Below, in pieces: positions 45,157 to 54,049 of a stretch of DNA of 64,000 nucleotides (within the stretch, counting starts at the first letter, position 1; every line of letters begins with the position of its first letter). Where the stretch lies: positions 34,894-98,893 of the IMG/VR virus record IMGVR_UViG_3300009506_000009. The stretch is one strand, 5' to 3'. The stretch is from a virus. The notes under the pieces are model-generated. The model was not told the DNA's origin. It saw nothing but the letters and a program-made list of their open reading frames with translations, and searched no databases. The translations under genes were made by a program, and so were the position numbers.

Positions 45157-45724
45157 AGTACTTGCGACAGTGTTATTATCCCTAGTCATGGTTATGACTG
45201 TGGTATTATCTGTTCAAGCAGGCGAAGTGATTGATCCCGATACGGCATCCATTTATGTTACCGATGCAGTCTGCAACACAGGTGATATAGGCAAAGCCTA
45301 TGTATCTATGCATGACCCGAATACTATCATCGACGCCTTGGTATTCTCCCTTGATGTCAGTGATGGGATCACTGCTACTAGTGTGATTGGTGAAGGGGAT
45401 CATATGCAGTGGATTATATTTGATCCGACTGATCCTGATGGGGAGGTTGACTATGCGGAAGTTGATCTGTTTGGCAACCCAATTCCATCTGGCCTGATTG
45501 CGACAGTTGAGTTCGATTGTGATGAACCTGGGACTTATGCGATCTCGTTCTCCAGTGATCCAATGCCTTCGGCTGGTGGGGATGGACAAAGCATCCCTTT
45601 GCTCTTAGGTGAAGCAACAGTCCAGGTACAGTCTAACCCTACCGCAGTTAGTATATGGTCTTTCTCTGCTCACAGTTGGAGCATCTTTGATTGGTTCCGT
45701 GAGTGGTTTAATTGGGGCAACTAA
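45137..45724 (+). CDS. Exported protein with cohesin-like fold
   Basis: 195 aa from ATG 45137 (GGAGG upstream; ATG 45131 is too close). Signal peptide RIVRVLATVLLSLVMVMTVV ending AQAG-like VQAGE. The mature part (IGKAYVSMHDPNTIIDALVF, SLDVSDGITATSVIG, ATVEFDCDEPGTYAISFS) has the strand order of a cohesin/CBM-like jelly roll. C-terminus W/F-rich. A surface-adhesion or substrate-binding role is inferred. Confidence 0.65.
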   Translation: MKLRIVRVLATVLLSLVMVMTVVLSVQAGEVIDPDTASIYVTDAVCNTGDIGKAYVSMHDPNTIIDALVFSLDVSDGITATSVIGEGDHMQWIIFDPTDPDGEVDYAEVDLFGNPIPSGLIATVEFDCDEPGTYAISFSSDPMPSAGGDGQSIPLLLGEATVQVQSNPTAVSIWSFSAHSWSIFDWFREWFNWGN

Positions 45725-45951
45725 TGTACTTACTTGCAGGGTACGAACCCTTACCATTAAAAGTTTTCATTGTCCACCGTACCTTGTTCGGTAGTGAAGA
45801 GGAAGCACAGAAGTTTCTCCAGGATGCAGACCTGGAGAAGTTCTCATTCCTAAAACCGATGACCATTCAGCAGGTGGCTGAGCATGTCACATCCAATGGG
45901 AAGGATGTACTATTGGTTCCTGTTGATCCTATTATCCCGGAGGAAATATGA
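45724..45951 (+). CDS. Small protein, unknown function
   Basis: 75 aa from ATG 45724, sharing a base with the previous stop. FIVHRTLFGSEEEAQKFLQD suggests alpha/beta structure. Overlaps the next gene. Confidence 0.6.
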   Translation: MYLLAGYEPLPLKVFIVHRTLFGSEEEAQKFLQDADLEKFSFLKPMTIQQVAEHVTSNGKDVLLVPVDPIIPEEI

Positions 45952-46355
45952 GAGTTGAAGCTAGATTATTGATTATATTTTTGCTGGTTGTAGTTGTGTT
46001 GTTCGCACCAATAGGCTGGACCATCTTTGCCTTCATTGCATACCTATTAACTGAGTTATGTATTTGGGCACAGAATAGTGGGGCTATGGAGCCGTTCCTT
46101 GGTGGTACAGTACTACGCCCATGGCGTGATCGATGGATCACATGGAGGCTTGCTAATCCTGACAAGCAGGTTGATGAAGACCCGGACGAGCCATGGTTGC
46201 CTAGGTCATTAAAAGCATACTATTCCAGACTTGCGTTAGCTTTACAGTTCGAGAAGGCTAAGAGAGAGAAGCAAGAACAGGACATGAAAGCGGTTCATAA
46301 GAAAATATCTAGGAATGAAAGGCGCAGGAAATCATCGCATGCCAAGGAAACGTAA
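45948..46355 (+). CDS. Single- or double-span membrane protein with basic tail
   Basis: 135 aa, SD GGAGG. Two hydrophobic segments (ARLLIIFLLVVVVLFAPIGW and FAFIAYLLTELCIW) then a basic, lysine-rich coiled tail (KKISRNERRRKSSHAK). Overlaps the next gene by 17 nt. Confidence 0.6.
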   Translation: MRVEARLLIIFLLVVVVLFAPIGWTIFAFIAYLLTELCIWAQNSGAMEPFLGGTVLRPWRDRWITWRLANPDKQVDEDPDEPWLPRSLKAYYSRLALALQFEKAKREKQEQDMKAVHKKISRNERRRKSSHAKET

Positions 46356-46716
46356 GTACGACGACATCTACCATGCGGTCTTTCAGATGACCGGGAAGGA
46401 TAAGAAGGGATACATGTCCATCTGGTTGAAGAGACACCCAGGTAAAGAGAAAGTCTGGATCACTGATGTAGCTCCTTACCTTGACCCACCCTACTTGTTA
46501 TGGAGTGCACCAAGAGAGAACCCGATCCTGAGCCTGCTTAACATCATCATCGAAGAGAATGACTTGGACATAGATATCAAGGAAGTACTCAGACAAAGGG
46601 TAGAGGTGTATGAATGTGAAGAGTGTGGTCTCAAGGTGGTGTATAGAACGAAGCATGAAGATAGGTTACTCTGCCTGAAATGTTTCTCTCAAAGTACCCT
46701 TGACGAAAATGAATAG
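46339..46716 (+). CDS. Zinc-ribbon protein
   Basis: 125 aa from ATG 46339 (AGGAAA upstream). C-terminal ribbon CEECGLKVV...CLKCFS. Basic N-terminus. Possibly nucleic acid binding. Confidence 0.6.
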   Translation: MPRKRKYDDIYHAVFQMTGKDKKGYMSIWLKRHPGKEKVWITDVAPYLDPPYLLWSAPRENPILSLLNIIIEENDLDIDIKEVLRQRVEVYECEECGLKVVYRTKHEDRLLCLKCFSQSTLDENE

Positions 46717-46728
46717 TCATGATAGAAT
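46700..46728 (+). promoter_or_regulatory. Sigma70-type promoter for the polymerase operon
   Basis: TTGACG (46700-46705), 17-bp spacer, TAGAAT (46723-46728). The leader holds GGAGG followed by TTTTT, so a small attenuator hairpin is possible. Confidence 0.65.
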
Positions 46729-46759
46729 AAAGGCATCTTCAAAACGGAGGTGTCTTTTT

Positions 46760-47248
46760 ATGTTGTGTCCAGAGTGTAAAGAAGAAGTTAATAAGCGAGT
46801 TGATGGTTGCTGTCCAAACTGCTGGACACGAGTGGAGTACTTTAAGGGGAAAGATGGTACTCGACTACTATACCGCACCGATGACGACCGACCCCCAACA
46901 CAACTAATGAAGTACTGGCTAAAGCTAGTCAGCGAACGGCTCACCAGTGAGACAGGCAGAGATGTCAACTATGATATCCCCAAGCGACAGTTGCAGAAGT
47001 ATCAGAAAGAGATTGCTCTAGCTGAACAGCTTCTATCCATTGCTGACTGGGATATGGAAGTTGCTAAGGTTGCTCTTGAACTTGCTGTACGCAACGCATA
47101 CCGTGCGCCTTCAACTTTGACTTGGACCATTGATGAGTTCCCCCTACAGGTTGCTGTTGCCAGGGCAACTATTGAAGAGACAACTAAGAAGACATCAGAA
47201 GACTTCACAAAGGAACAACTAGCAGGGAGACAGAACGTATGGGAGTAA
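46760..47248 (+). CDS. Zinc-ribbon protein upstream of DNA polymerase
   Basis: 162 aa. N-terminal CPECKEEVNKRVDGCCPNCW is a clear ribbon; the rest is helical. Overlaps the polymerase gene by 10 nt, so the two are translated together and this may be a replisome accessory protein (inference). Confidence 0.65.
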   Translation: MLCPECKEEVNKRVDGCCPNCWTRVEYFKGKDGTRLLYRTDDDRPPTQLMKYWLKLVSERLTSETGRDVNYDIPKRQLQKYQKEIALAEQLLSIADWDMEVAKVALELAVRNAYRAPSTLTWTIDEFPLQVAVARATIEETTKKTSEDFTKEQLAGRQNVWE

Positions 47249-49206
47249 CTACTTATGATGACGGCCTATCTGTCTTAAAAAATCCCCACATTGTGACGGA
47301 TGTTGTCACAGCGGCACAGATTCCTCATCAGCTTGTGCTGAAAGATAAGTTCTCTTTCGATGTTGAGGCATCGTCTCTATACTTTCATGAGGCACACCAC
47401 CACGGAGTAGCTGTTGCTACCGATACAGATGAGTGGTACATCACGTATGGAGTGCACAAAGCTTTTTACAGAGAAGCGGCTAAGGTAAACCTATTCACTC
47501 GTCGCTGGTCCTTCATGCACAACGCCGCTTATGATGTCCCCTTTATTCGCAGGCACATCCCAGGCATTGAAGTCAAAGTCTTTTGTACCCTATTAGCTCA
47601 ACACACTATTGATGAGAACCAAGGGTTAGGGTTGAAGCCCCTGGCACAGGCCAAGCTTGGTGCACCTCGTAACCTTGCGGACTTTGCTGAGCTACAAAAA
47701 GAAGCCGCAAAGTTAGCCGACATCCGTGGACATAAAAAGATGCGGGTATGGGACTTCAACTTTGAACACCTTGCGTACTACGCTATGCGTGACGTGCGAT
47801 ACACCTACGATCTTGGTCTGCTCTCGGCTAAAGAGCTTCGAGAGATTGGATTGTGGGATGTGTTCACAGAGTATATTATGCCTGTGTTCCCGCTGATCGT
47901 AGAGATGGAAGATGCAGGCGTATACATTGACCGCACTAAACTTGCAGAAGTTACTGCTGAGTACAAGGCAGAGCTAAGTAGACTACAGACACTGTGGGAT
48001 CAGAAGACAGACAATGTAAACCCACGCAGTACACAACAGATGTCTGCTTTGCTATACGATAGGCTGGACCTACCTATAATTGCCAACACTGCAAGTGGCA
48101 ACCCATCGACTAGCTCTAAGACAATCCAGAGATTGAAGGATCGTCTGGAGATCACGGAGCCAGAGCACCCACTTAACCTGTTCATTGAGATATCTAAGTT
48201 ACAGACCTTAGTCAATGTGCTTGATACTACAGACTACAGCATTGAACCAAATGGTAGAGTGTATGGTAAGTTTAACCAGACCGGAGCACGCACAGGACGA
48301 ATGTCCTCTTCCGGCATGGATGACATACACGGCAATAAAAAGGGTCTGAACAACCAGAACATTCCTAGTCACACTATCGAAGCTGTCCGTGTTCGTGAAA
48401 CCTGGGCCGCACCACCAGGAAAATTACTAGCTGTGTTGGATTATTCTCAGCTTGAGTTGAGACTAGCCGCACACTTTATGGCTAAGTATATATACTTGTT
48501 ACAATCCAAAGGGCAGACAACGTATCGCACCTGGATGCAAAGGTACAACAGTGTCCTTCAAGTTCCCGAAGTTCCCCAACTTCTCCAGGTGTTCAAGGAT
48601 GGTAAAGACCCACACCAGATGACTGCTGATGCAGTCGGTGCTCCACGTGCCGCTGGAAAGACCACAAACTTTGGTACGTTCTATGGCATGGGTCCTAACA
48701 AGTTTATTGTGCAGATCGAACTAGCTACTGGCATCAAGTACTCTATGAAGGATGCTAAGAAGTTCCTTAGCGGGTTCAGCGTTGCTTATCCAGAGTATCC
48801 TATCTGGCAAGATGCTGTCCTTCGATACTGTGAACGCCTCGGCTACGTGCAAACAATCACTGGGCGTAGGAGAAGACTACCAGCCATCACCAGTAGTGAC
48901 TGGGGTGAGAAGTCTCGTGCCCAACGACAGGCTGTAAACTCTATTATTCAAGGCAGTGCGGCTGATATCATGAACCTAGCCAACTTGAACGTGTACCGAT
49001 TGATCCAGACTACTCCGTTCTACTCTGGTATGCGGTGCATTGGACAGGTACACGATGAGTTAGCCGTCGAGGGAACCAAAGAACAGCTTGAACATATCTT
49101 CGAGCCGATGGAACGGATCATGGTAGGGGCTGGTGAGCACTTCAACTTGTTGGTCAAGTTGGATGTTGATGGTGGTATTGGACCTAATTGGAAGGAAGCA
49201 AAATGA
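47239..49206 (+). CDS. polA: DNA polymerase, family A, with 3'-5' exonuclease
   Basis: 655 aa. Exo motifs FDVEASSL (DxE), HNAAYDVPFI and YAMRDVRYTY (YxxxD). Polymerase motif A LDYSQLELR, motif B AAGKTTNFGTFYG, motif C QVHDEL. No 5' nuclease domain. At the position equivalent to E. coli F762 the residue is F. This is the phage replicative polymerase. The nearby ATPase, annealing protein and SSB complete the set. Confidence 0.95.
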   Translation: MGVTTYDDGLSVLKNPHIVTDVVTAAQIPHQLVLKDKFSFDVEASSLYFHEAHHHGVAVATDTDEWYITYGVHKAFYREAAKVNLFTRRWSFMHNAAYDVPFIRRHIPGIEVKVFCTLLAQHTIDENQGLGLKPLAQAKLGAPRNLADFAELQKEAAKLADIRGHKKMRVWDFNFEHLAYYAMRDVRYTYDLGLLSAKELREIGLWDVFTEYIMPVFPLIVEMEDAGVYIDRTKLAEVTAEYKAELSRLQTLWDQKTDNVNPRSTQQMSALLYDRLDLPIIANTASGNPSTSSKTIQRLKDRLEITEPEHPLNLFIEISKLQTLVNVLDTTDYSIEPNGRVYGKFNQTGARTGRMSSSGMDDIHGNKKGLNNQNIPSHTIEAVRVRETWAAPPGKLLAVLDYSQLELRLAAHFMAKYIYLLQSKGQTTYRTWMQRYNSVLQVPEVPQLLQVFKDGKDPHQMTADAVGAPRAAGKTTNFGTFYGMGPNKFIVQIELATGIKYSMKDAKKFLSGFSVAYPEYPIWQDAVLRYCERLGYVQTITGRRRRLPAITSSDWGEKSRAQRQAVNSIIQGSAADIMNLANLNVYRLIQTTPFYSGMRCIGQVHDELAVEGTKEQLEHIFEPMERIMVGAGEHFNLLVKLDVDGGIGPNWKEAK

Positions 49207-49430
49207 ACCACGCACACTTACTTACTACAGATAGTTATGATGATGTTGGTACATTGCTTGAAGCCATCCACAATGCTGTTGGTGGCTATGATCAAGCACA
49301 TGTATGGGCAGAAGTACCAAATACAGTCAAGGCAGTTGTATACACTACTCTTAGTCGTGAGTGGGTATACAAAGCACTATGTCATGAATGTAATGAACAT
49401 CTAATCGCTCGGATTGAAACTTTGTTCTAG
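49203..49430 (+). CDS. Small protein, unknown function
   Basis: 75 aa from ATG 49203, ATGA overlap with the polymerase. CHEC near the C-terminus. May be a polymerase accessory factor; inference from position only. Confidence 0.6.
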   Translation: MNHAHLLTTDSYDDVGTLLEAIHNAVGGYDQAHVWAEVPNTVKAVVYTTLSREWVYKALCHECNEHLIARIETLF

Positions 49431-49431
49431 G

Positions 49432-49460
49432 TTGACAATGGCAAGACTTAATGTTATAAT
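49432..49460 (+). promoter_or_regulatory. Sigma70-type promoter
   Basis: TTGACA (49432-49437), 17-bp spacer, perfect TATAAT (49455-49460). The start near 49467 falls at the next ATG (49468). Confidence 0.85.
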
Positions 49461-49467
49461 AGGAGCT

Positions 49468-49800
49468 ATGAATATGGAAGAAACCTTACGGCAAGACCTT
49501 ATACCAGCAACACAAGTTATCAAGTTTGTCACTGCTATAGAGGTAGTCCGACAAGTCAGTGGAACTGTTGATCTTTTAGGTGTTACAATCTATACCCATG
49601 ACAAGGGACAGGCTGTACTGTGTGGTTTGCCTGCTGAGCCTGATGAGTACCATCTGGTCACCAGCATTCTTGTGTCACCAAATAATGCAGTGGCACGCAT
49701 ACGTCCTGGCAAAGGTCAGAACACAATCATCTATGAGTTCATTGGGTATGCAGAAGCAGTTCTCTATCCACACATTCCTACCATTCTAAACATCCTTTAG
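49468..49800 (+). CDS. Leaderless gene, unknown function
   Basis: 110 aa; the AGGAG at 49461 lies upstream of the predicted start point, so a transcript from this promoter would not contain it. Beta-rich second half. Precedes the ATPase gene by 8 nt. Confidence 0.6.
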   Translation: MNMEETLRQDLIPATQVIKFVTAIEVVRQVSGTVDLLGVTIYTHDKGQAVLCGLPAEPDEYHLVTSILVSPNNAVARIRPGKGQNTIIYEFIGYAEAVLYPHIPTILNIL

Positions 49801-49808
49801 GAGGACCT

Positions 49809-50873
49809 ATGTCCGACGAGGCAAAAAGATACCAATATGCTGAAGTCCAACATATTGGTGCGCTTGCACGCAACAGTAAGAAGCAATGGGGAGACCCTGT
49901 TGAGAATAGGAAGCGGCTAGTCCCCTATGGGTTCGGTCCTATTGATAATGCTCTCTATGGTATCCTTCCAGGTCGCAACTTCTATGATGCTCCTGCTGAG
50001 TTTGGTGTTCTTCAGGGGCCTGAGAAGGGGCGTAAGTCCACTACCATGCAGAACTTTGTCAAGAATGTACAGACCTATGCTCGACTCAAAGAGAAACCTA
50101 CTATGGTTATTGATATCCTGGAGTCAAGCTCAGGTCCTGAGATTGTCAAGGACAACTTTGTATGTATGATTGCTTCAGAGTATATCATGCAGGTAGGACA
50201 TACCAGTCATCAGCCTTGTAAGCTGTGTGGTGGAAAGCAGTGTCGTGAGCTAACCTTGTCTTCCCGCTCATTACCCTTCACTACTAAGTCTCGACTGCAA
50301 CAGCGTGCCATTGACCGTGCCTTACAAGATATAGAAAGCTGGAACCTGTTCCTGTTTGGTCCAGGTTTATCAGAAGGCAACACTCGTGATATGGATGGTA
50401 CATTGCGCCGTTGGAAGTGGCTGGCAGAAAATTATGGTGCCACTATCTTTATCCCGGACCATGTGCAACAATATAATCTTGCCAACCAACGAGGTGGATT
50501 ATCGGATTATGAGAAACAACAGGTTGTAGTACCTGCTCTGAGCACATTCGTTGGGCAAGAACGACTGACTGTATTAGCTTTGTCTCAATTGAGCCTAGGC
50601 ACACGCAAAAGTGATGGTCGCCAGTATGCAATTGGTGGTGCTCGCATGGCGTCCGAGGCTAATACTGTCTTACAATCATACTATGATGAGGACAATCCTA
50701 CACAGGTTGCTGTACGCATTATGGAGTCACGCTACTCTGGAAAACTAAAAGCGTGGAGTTGGATCGATCCATCATCTGGTTTGTTTCATGGAGAGATGGG
50801 GTATGACCCGCTCATTCCACAAGAACGAGAAATGACTGACGAAGAAAGAGAGAATAGCCCATTTAATGACTAG
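49809..50873 (+). CDS. RecA/DnaB-fold ATPase (helicase-like)
   Basis: 354 aa, SD AGGAGG. Walker A-like GPEKGRKSTTM, VIDILESSSG, a zinc knuckle CKLCGGKQC, ATIFIPDH (Walker B-like) and LALSQLSLG. The canonical second glycine of the P-loop (GxxxxGK) is R here, so ATP binding may be altered. Next to polymerase, which fits a replicative helicase; a recombinase/Sak4-like role is an alternative. Confidence 0.75.
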   Translation: MSDEAKRYQYAEVQHIGALARNSKKQWGDPVENRKRLVPYGFGPIDNALYGILPGRNFYDAPAEFGVLQGPEKGRKSTTMQNFVKNVQTYARLKEKPTMVIDILESSSGPEIVKDNFVCMIASEYIMQVGHTSHQPCKLCGGKQCRELTLSSRSLPFTTKSRLQQRAIDRALQDIESWNLFLFGPGLSEGNTRDMDGTLRRWKWLAENYGATIFIPDHVQQYNLANQRGGLSDYEKQQVVVPALSTFVGQERLTVLALSQLSLGTRKSDGRQYAIGGARMASEANTVLQSYYDEDNPTQVAVRIMESRYSGKLKAWSWIDPSSGLFHGEMGYDPLIPQEREMTDEERENSPFND

Positions 50874-51831
50874 TGATCTAATCCCTTACGATTACAATGA
50901 CGCCATCACTGGGTTCCTTGAAGACATCGGGATCGTCCAGGAAGTTGGCAACGAGAAAGGTACCGATGAGCAGAAGCTGAGAGCTATAGTTTCTGCTCTT
51001 GGTAGTTTATTCTCAATGCAGGTACCTACCATTGGCAATGATCCTATGCAGACTTTGCGTGAGATCGCACGGGATACAAAGCTTGCTAACATAGCAAGGG
51101 AGCGAGCCTTCTATAAACTGTATCTTCTTACTAGACGCACCAAGGAATTGGAGACTGGAGTAACCGTACCAATGTGGTACGGTATAACGAACGATGAAGA
51201 AGAAGTCTTGGGTACACAAGAGGATTTCATCGGCTGGTTTACATCCAAATCTGGCCTGGGTAGGGCTTCCACCTTTCGTAGGCTAAGGGTTTACCAACGC
51301 CTTGAAGAGTTTGGAATTGATGGGCAGTCAGCTTGGCTTAAAGTTTTACAGATGCCAAATGCTATGCAGGAACTTACAAGCATCATAGCCAACTGGAACC
51401 GCAACCAATTCACTGGAGCAGATAGACAAATCGCTTTGGGGATCGCTGAGTATGTAATGCCAGAACAGAAACCACTATTGGAGCAGGCATTCCAAGATAA
51501 CCAAGACACCCAAACGATTAAAGAATTATATTCTCCTGTGGTGAGAGCCTTTATCAACGAGGTAACCACATACCAAACAGCAAAGTCAGCCCTGGAGCAT
51601 GTTAAAGTAGATATCCTTGGGTCTGCTTCTGTTTCGTATAGGTGGTCCCCTGATGAGGATACTATTCTTGCAACAATTATTGTACCGACTATTGAGAATG
51701 GAGAATTAGTCTCAGAGAGTCTCCGGGAAATTGCAATATTTGTTGACGATCCTGAACCACCAGATGCATTGATGCAAGATTTATTCAAGAGGTTACCAAT
51801 TCGCAATAGACATGAGCTTCCGGGGGCTTGA
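50866..51831 (+). CDS. Unknown replication-region protein
   Basis: 321 aa, overlapping the ATPase gene by 8 nt. All-helical in the middle (RASTFRRLRVYQRLEEFGID) with a basic HTH-like segment, then beta-type C-terminus. Could be a helicase loader or primase-associated factor; no motif proves it. Confidence 0.6.
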   Translation: MTSDLIPYDYNDAITGFLEDIGIVQEVGNEKGTDEQKLRAIVSALGSLFSMQVPTIGNDPMQTLREIARDTKLANIARERAFYKLYLLTRRTKELETGVTVPMWYGITNDEEEVLGTQEDFIGWFTSKSGLGRASTFRRLRVYQRLEEFGIDGQSAWLKVLQMPNAMQELTSIIANWNRNQFTGADRQIALGIAEYVMPEQKPLLEQAFQDNQDTQTIKELYSPVVRAFINEVTTYQTAKSALEHVKVDILGSASVSYRWSPDEDTILATIIVPTIENGELVSESLREIAIFVDDPEPPDALMQDLFKRLPIRNRHELPGA

Positions 51832-51856
51832 CAGTATGGCGGTAGTGTGGTAGAAT
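51828..51856 (+). promoter_or_regulatory. Sigma70-type promoter
   Basis: TTGACA (51828-51833), 17-bp spacer, TAGAAT (51851-51856). The -35 begins at the previous gene's stop codon. Confidence 0.75.
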
Positions 51857-51890
51857 ATACCCAGGTTAACCTAAAATATCGGAGGCTCTA

Positions 51891-52445
51891 ATGATTGATA
51901 AAGCTGTAACACTCACGGGTATCCCCGTCATGGAAGTACCAAACGCATTAGCACGTGTGCTTCCTCCTGCGGCATACTCTGAGATCAAAGGTACCCGCAA
52001 AAAGGGCATGACAGATACCAAGCCACACTTTGTGCGTCAGCGTTTGACCGAAATCTTTGGCGTATGTGGTATCGGGTGGTGGGTAGAGCCGTATGGTGAA
52101 ATCCACTCTGAACTTGACCCTGACCCTGAGAAGTCAAACCCATGGACTTCGACGGCAGTAGTTATGTTTTACTTCAACTACATCGATGAGAACGGTGAGA
52201 CCAAAAAAAGTGCTCCGGTGATTGGTACGGGAGGTATTAGTATGGATCGTCGGGACTTTACTGAGCGGGGTGCCATTACTAATGCCATCAGTGACTGCAT
52301 CAAGCAGATGGGTTGGCAGAAGTACTTATGGTATGGTCTACTGGATCACAAGAATGCCGCTGAGATGTATGAAAAGCAGTCCCGTAAAGATAAGGAACTG
52401 CTTGAAGCAGGGGAGCATATCCCCGGCACACCACTAGAACCATAA
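51891..52445 (+). CDS. Rad52-like single-strand annealing protein
   Basis: 184 aa, SD GGAGG. LTEIFGVCGIGWWVEPYGEI, then VMFYFNYIDENGE, APVIGTGGISMDR and RGAITNAISDCIKQMGWQKY follow the Rad52/Sak annealing core (GWxxE, G-rich turn, GxAxxxAxKxxG). Anneals complementary ssDNA for recombination-dependent replication. Own promoter and terminator. Confidence 0.8.
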   Translation: MIDKAVTLTGIPVMEVPNALARVLPPAAYSEIKGTRKKGMTDTKPHFVRQRLTEIFGVCGIGWWVEPYGEIHSELDPDPEKSNPWTSTAVVMFYFNYIDENGETKKSAPVIGTGGISMDRRDFTERGAITNAISDCIKQMGWQKYLWYGLLDHKNAAEMYEKQSRKDKELLEAGEHIPGTPLEP

Positions 52446-52833
52446 AAGACCCCCGAAAGGGGGTCTTGTTGTGTTGATGGAATGTCTTATGGACTGCGGC
52501 TTCGATGGCGTCGTCAATTGCATTGATATCAATTGCAATACCATTAGCAGTCAAGGCTTCTTGTACACGTTGAAGGGCAAAGGCTTTCTTGGCCTCACCA
52601 AGGTTTTCGATCTTATCCGTAAGACCTAGTTGTTCTGCGGTAGCAACAGCATCTTCTGCCATAGCCAACAGCATCTCATAGTTCTGTACACCGATCTCTC
52701 CTTGGATGCGTGAAACCAATGCGGCACTGACCTTGCGTGCCTCATTAGCAATCAACACAAGGACAGGGGGCAAGACCACACCGATAGCAACGATGAGTAC
52801 TTGCTGAATAATTTCCCAATACACTGAATCCAT
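52300..52833 (-). CDS. Holin-like protein (phage LL-H family), unusual C-terminus
   Basis: 177 aa if read to its stop. The N-terminal span (YWEIIQQVLIVAIGVVLPPV) and the helical EARKVSAALVSRIQGEIGVQ to AIDDAIEAAV match small LL-H-type holins of ~105-115 aa. After residue ~120 the frame runs through the terminator at 52447 and 146 nt antisense into the annealing-protein gene, so the natural stop seems lost. SD AGGAGAG at ~52842. Confidence 0.65.
   Translation of the reverse strand: MDSVYWEIIQQVLIVAIGVVLPPVLVLIANEARKVSAALVSRIQGEIGVQNYEMLLAMAEDAVATAEQLGLTDKIENLGEAKKAFALQRVQEALTANGIAIDINAIDDAIEAAVHKTFHQHNKTPFRGSFMVLVVCRGYAPLLQAVPYLYGTAFHTSQRHSCDPVDHTISTSANPSA
52447..52466. terminator. Bidirectional terminator
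   Basis: AGACCCCC-GAAA-GGGGGTCT, a GNRA-loop hairpin between convergent gene blocks. The T-tracts are short in both directions. Confidence 0.7.
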
Positions 52834-52859
52834 TTTCTACTCTCCTTAAAAGTTAGTAA

Positions 52860-53231
52860 TTAAAGCTTGAAAGCAACGATCTCAACGGAACCGTCCGTGA
52901 TGCTACTATCAAGCAACACTGCGTTATCTACAACACCACTATCAGCGGTGTCATCCTGGTTATAAATGCTCCGCTCAAATGGTTTGATCAACCAGTAATC
53001 TCCGGCACTGATAGTGAAAGTACGATCCGGGATTACAAGGTCCCCATCTGCAAAAGTGGGTACATCTACTGTAATTGTTGCTGTGCTTCCTGCTCCATTC
53101 TTAATGAGGACTGCAATGCGGGAGCTTTTATTGTCGATGGCAACACCATCTACGCCGAAGGCTTCCAGAACAGTTTCTAGTTCATCTCCATCTGGAGCCA
53201 GGGTTTGAGTTGTTAAAGCTAAACGAGCCAT
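52860..53231 (-). CDS. Small virion-type protein
   Basis: 123 aa, SD AAGGAG. ARLALTTQTLAPDGDELETV, then VLIKNGAGSTATITVDVPTF and IKPFERSIYNQ resemble a family of small beta-sandwich proteins often found in phage head or tail modules. Precise role unknown. Confidence 0.65.
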   Translation of the reverse strand: MARLALTTQTLAPDGDELETVLEAFGVDGVAIDNKSSRIAVLIKNGAGSTATITVDVPTFADGDLVIPDRTFTISAGDYWLIKPFERSIYNQDDTADSGVVDNAVLLDSSITDGSVEIVAFKL

Positions 53232-53266
53232 ATGATTCTCCTTGTTAGGTAACTACCTACTACAAT

Positions 53267-53764
53267 CTATTTGGTGTATTTTGTGTCTTTGTACCCACCG
53301 TTTAATAACAATGAGTCCACCTCTTCCATGGTTTCAGTTACAATATCCTCAATCCCCTTTACCCTGGACCACATATACGTGGTCATCTCATCATAAAAAG
53401 GGCATGTGATCTCATGTGCTTCAACCTCATGCATATCCCATCTTGATTCCATATCTGATATAAGATCAGATAACGTGCGTTCCAATACAATCAACTTGCG
53501 TACCACAAAAGTAATCGTATGCAAAAGCTTACGATCCTTCTCGGTTAATGCCTGATACTGCTCAGACAGTTGTCTATATAAGCCAACTGTGTCTTCGGAT
53601 ACCTGCTTCTCAAGAGCACGCTTTCTATCATGCTCTTTTGACACAAGGGTACTGCGTTCAATGCGTGATTTAATTTCGTCCCTACGAAAGGATGCGACTG
53701 CCGCAACTAAGGATGTGATCGCTCCAAGGACAGTAACAGCGGCAATTAGTATTTCAGTATTCAC
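53267..53764 (-). CDS. Membrane-anchored coiled-coil protein
   Basis: 165 aa. N-terminal span TEILIAAVTVLGAITSLVAA, then long charged helices. Next to holin-like genes it might be part of the lysis set (for example spanin-like), but no motif proves this. Confidence 0.6.
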   Translation of the reverse strand: MNTEILIAAVTVLGAITSLVAAVASFRRDEIKSRIERSTLVSKEHDRKRALEKQVSEDTVGLYRQLSEQYQALTEKDRKLLHTITFVVRKLIVLERTLSDLISDMESRWDMHEVEAHEITCPFYDEMTTYMWSRVKGIEDIVTETMEEVDSLLLNGGYKDTKYTK

Positions 53765-54047
53765 TTGGTGGGCACTCCATTTTCTTCATTATATTTATGA
53801 TACGCACTATGGAACCAACCATGATGGTAAACACCACAGAAACCAGAGCCATTGCGTACCCGTATTCGCTCTCTTGAACGATCTCCATGAGGACAATAAT
53901 GAAAGAGGCTATAAATAAAGAAACAGCGTAGGCACACTTAAGATTCCTACAGAACTTGTTACGAGTATTGACAGCACCAAAAAGTTGTAGGATTCCTGTA
54001 AACATAGCAAGAAGTAAAATTATGTAGTTATACCACATAGTCACCAT
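53754..54047 (-). CDS. Three-span membrane protein
   Basis: 97 aa from ATG 54047 (ATG 54038 after GGTGA is an alternative); a GTG at 54062 lies inside the terminator hairpin and is rejected. Hydrophobic spans around residues 7-25, 40-58 and 67-85. Possible second holin. Confidence 0.6.
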   Translation of the reverse strand: MVTMWYNYIILLLAMFTGILQLFGAVNTRNKFCRNLKCAYAVSLFIASFIIVLMEIVQESEYGYAMALVSVVFTIMVGSIVRIINIMKKMECPPSEY

Positions 54048-54049
54048 TA

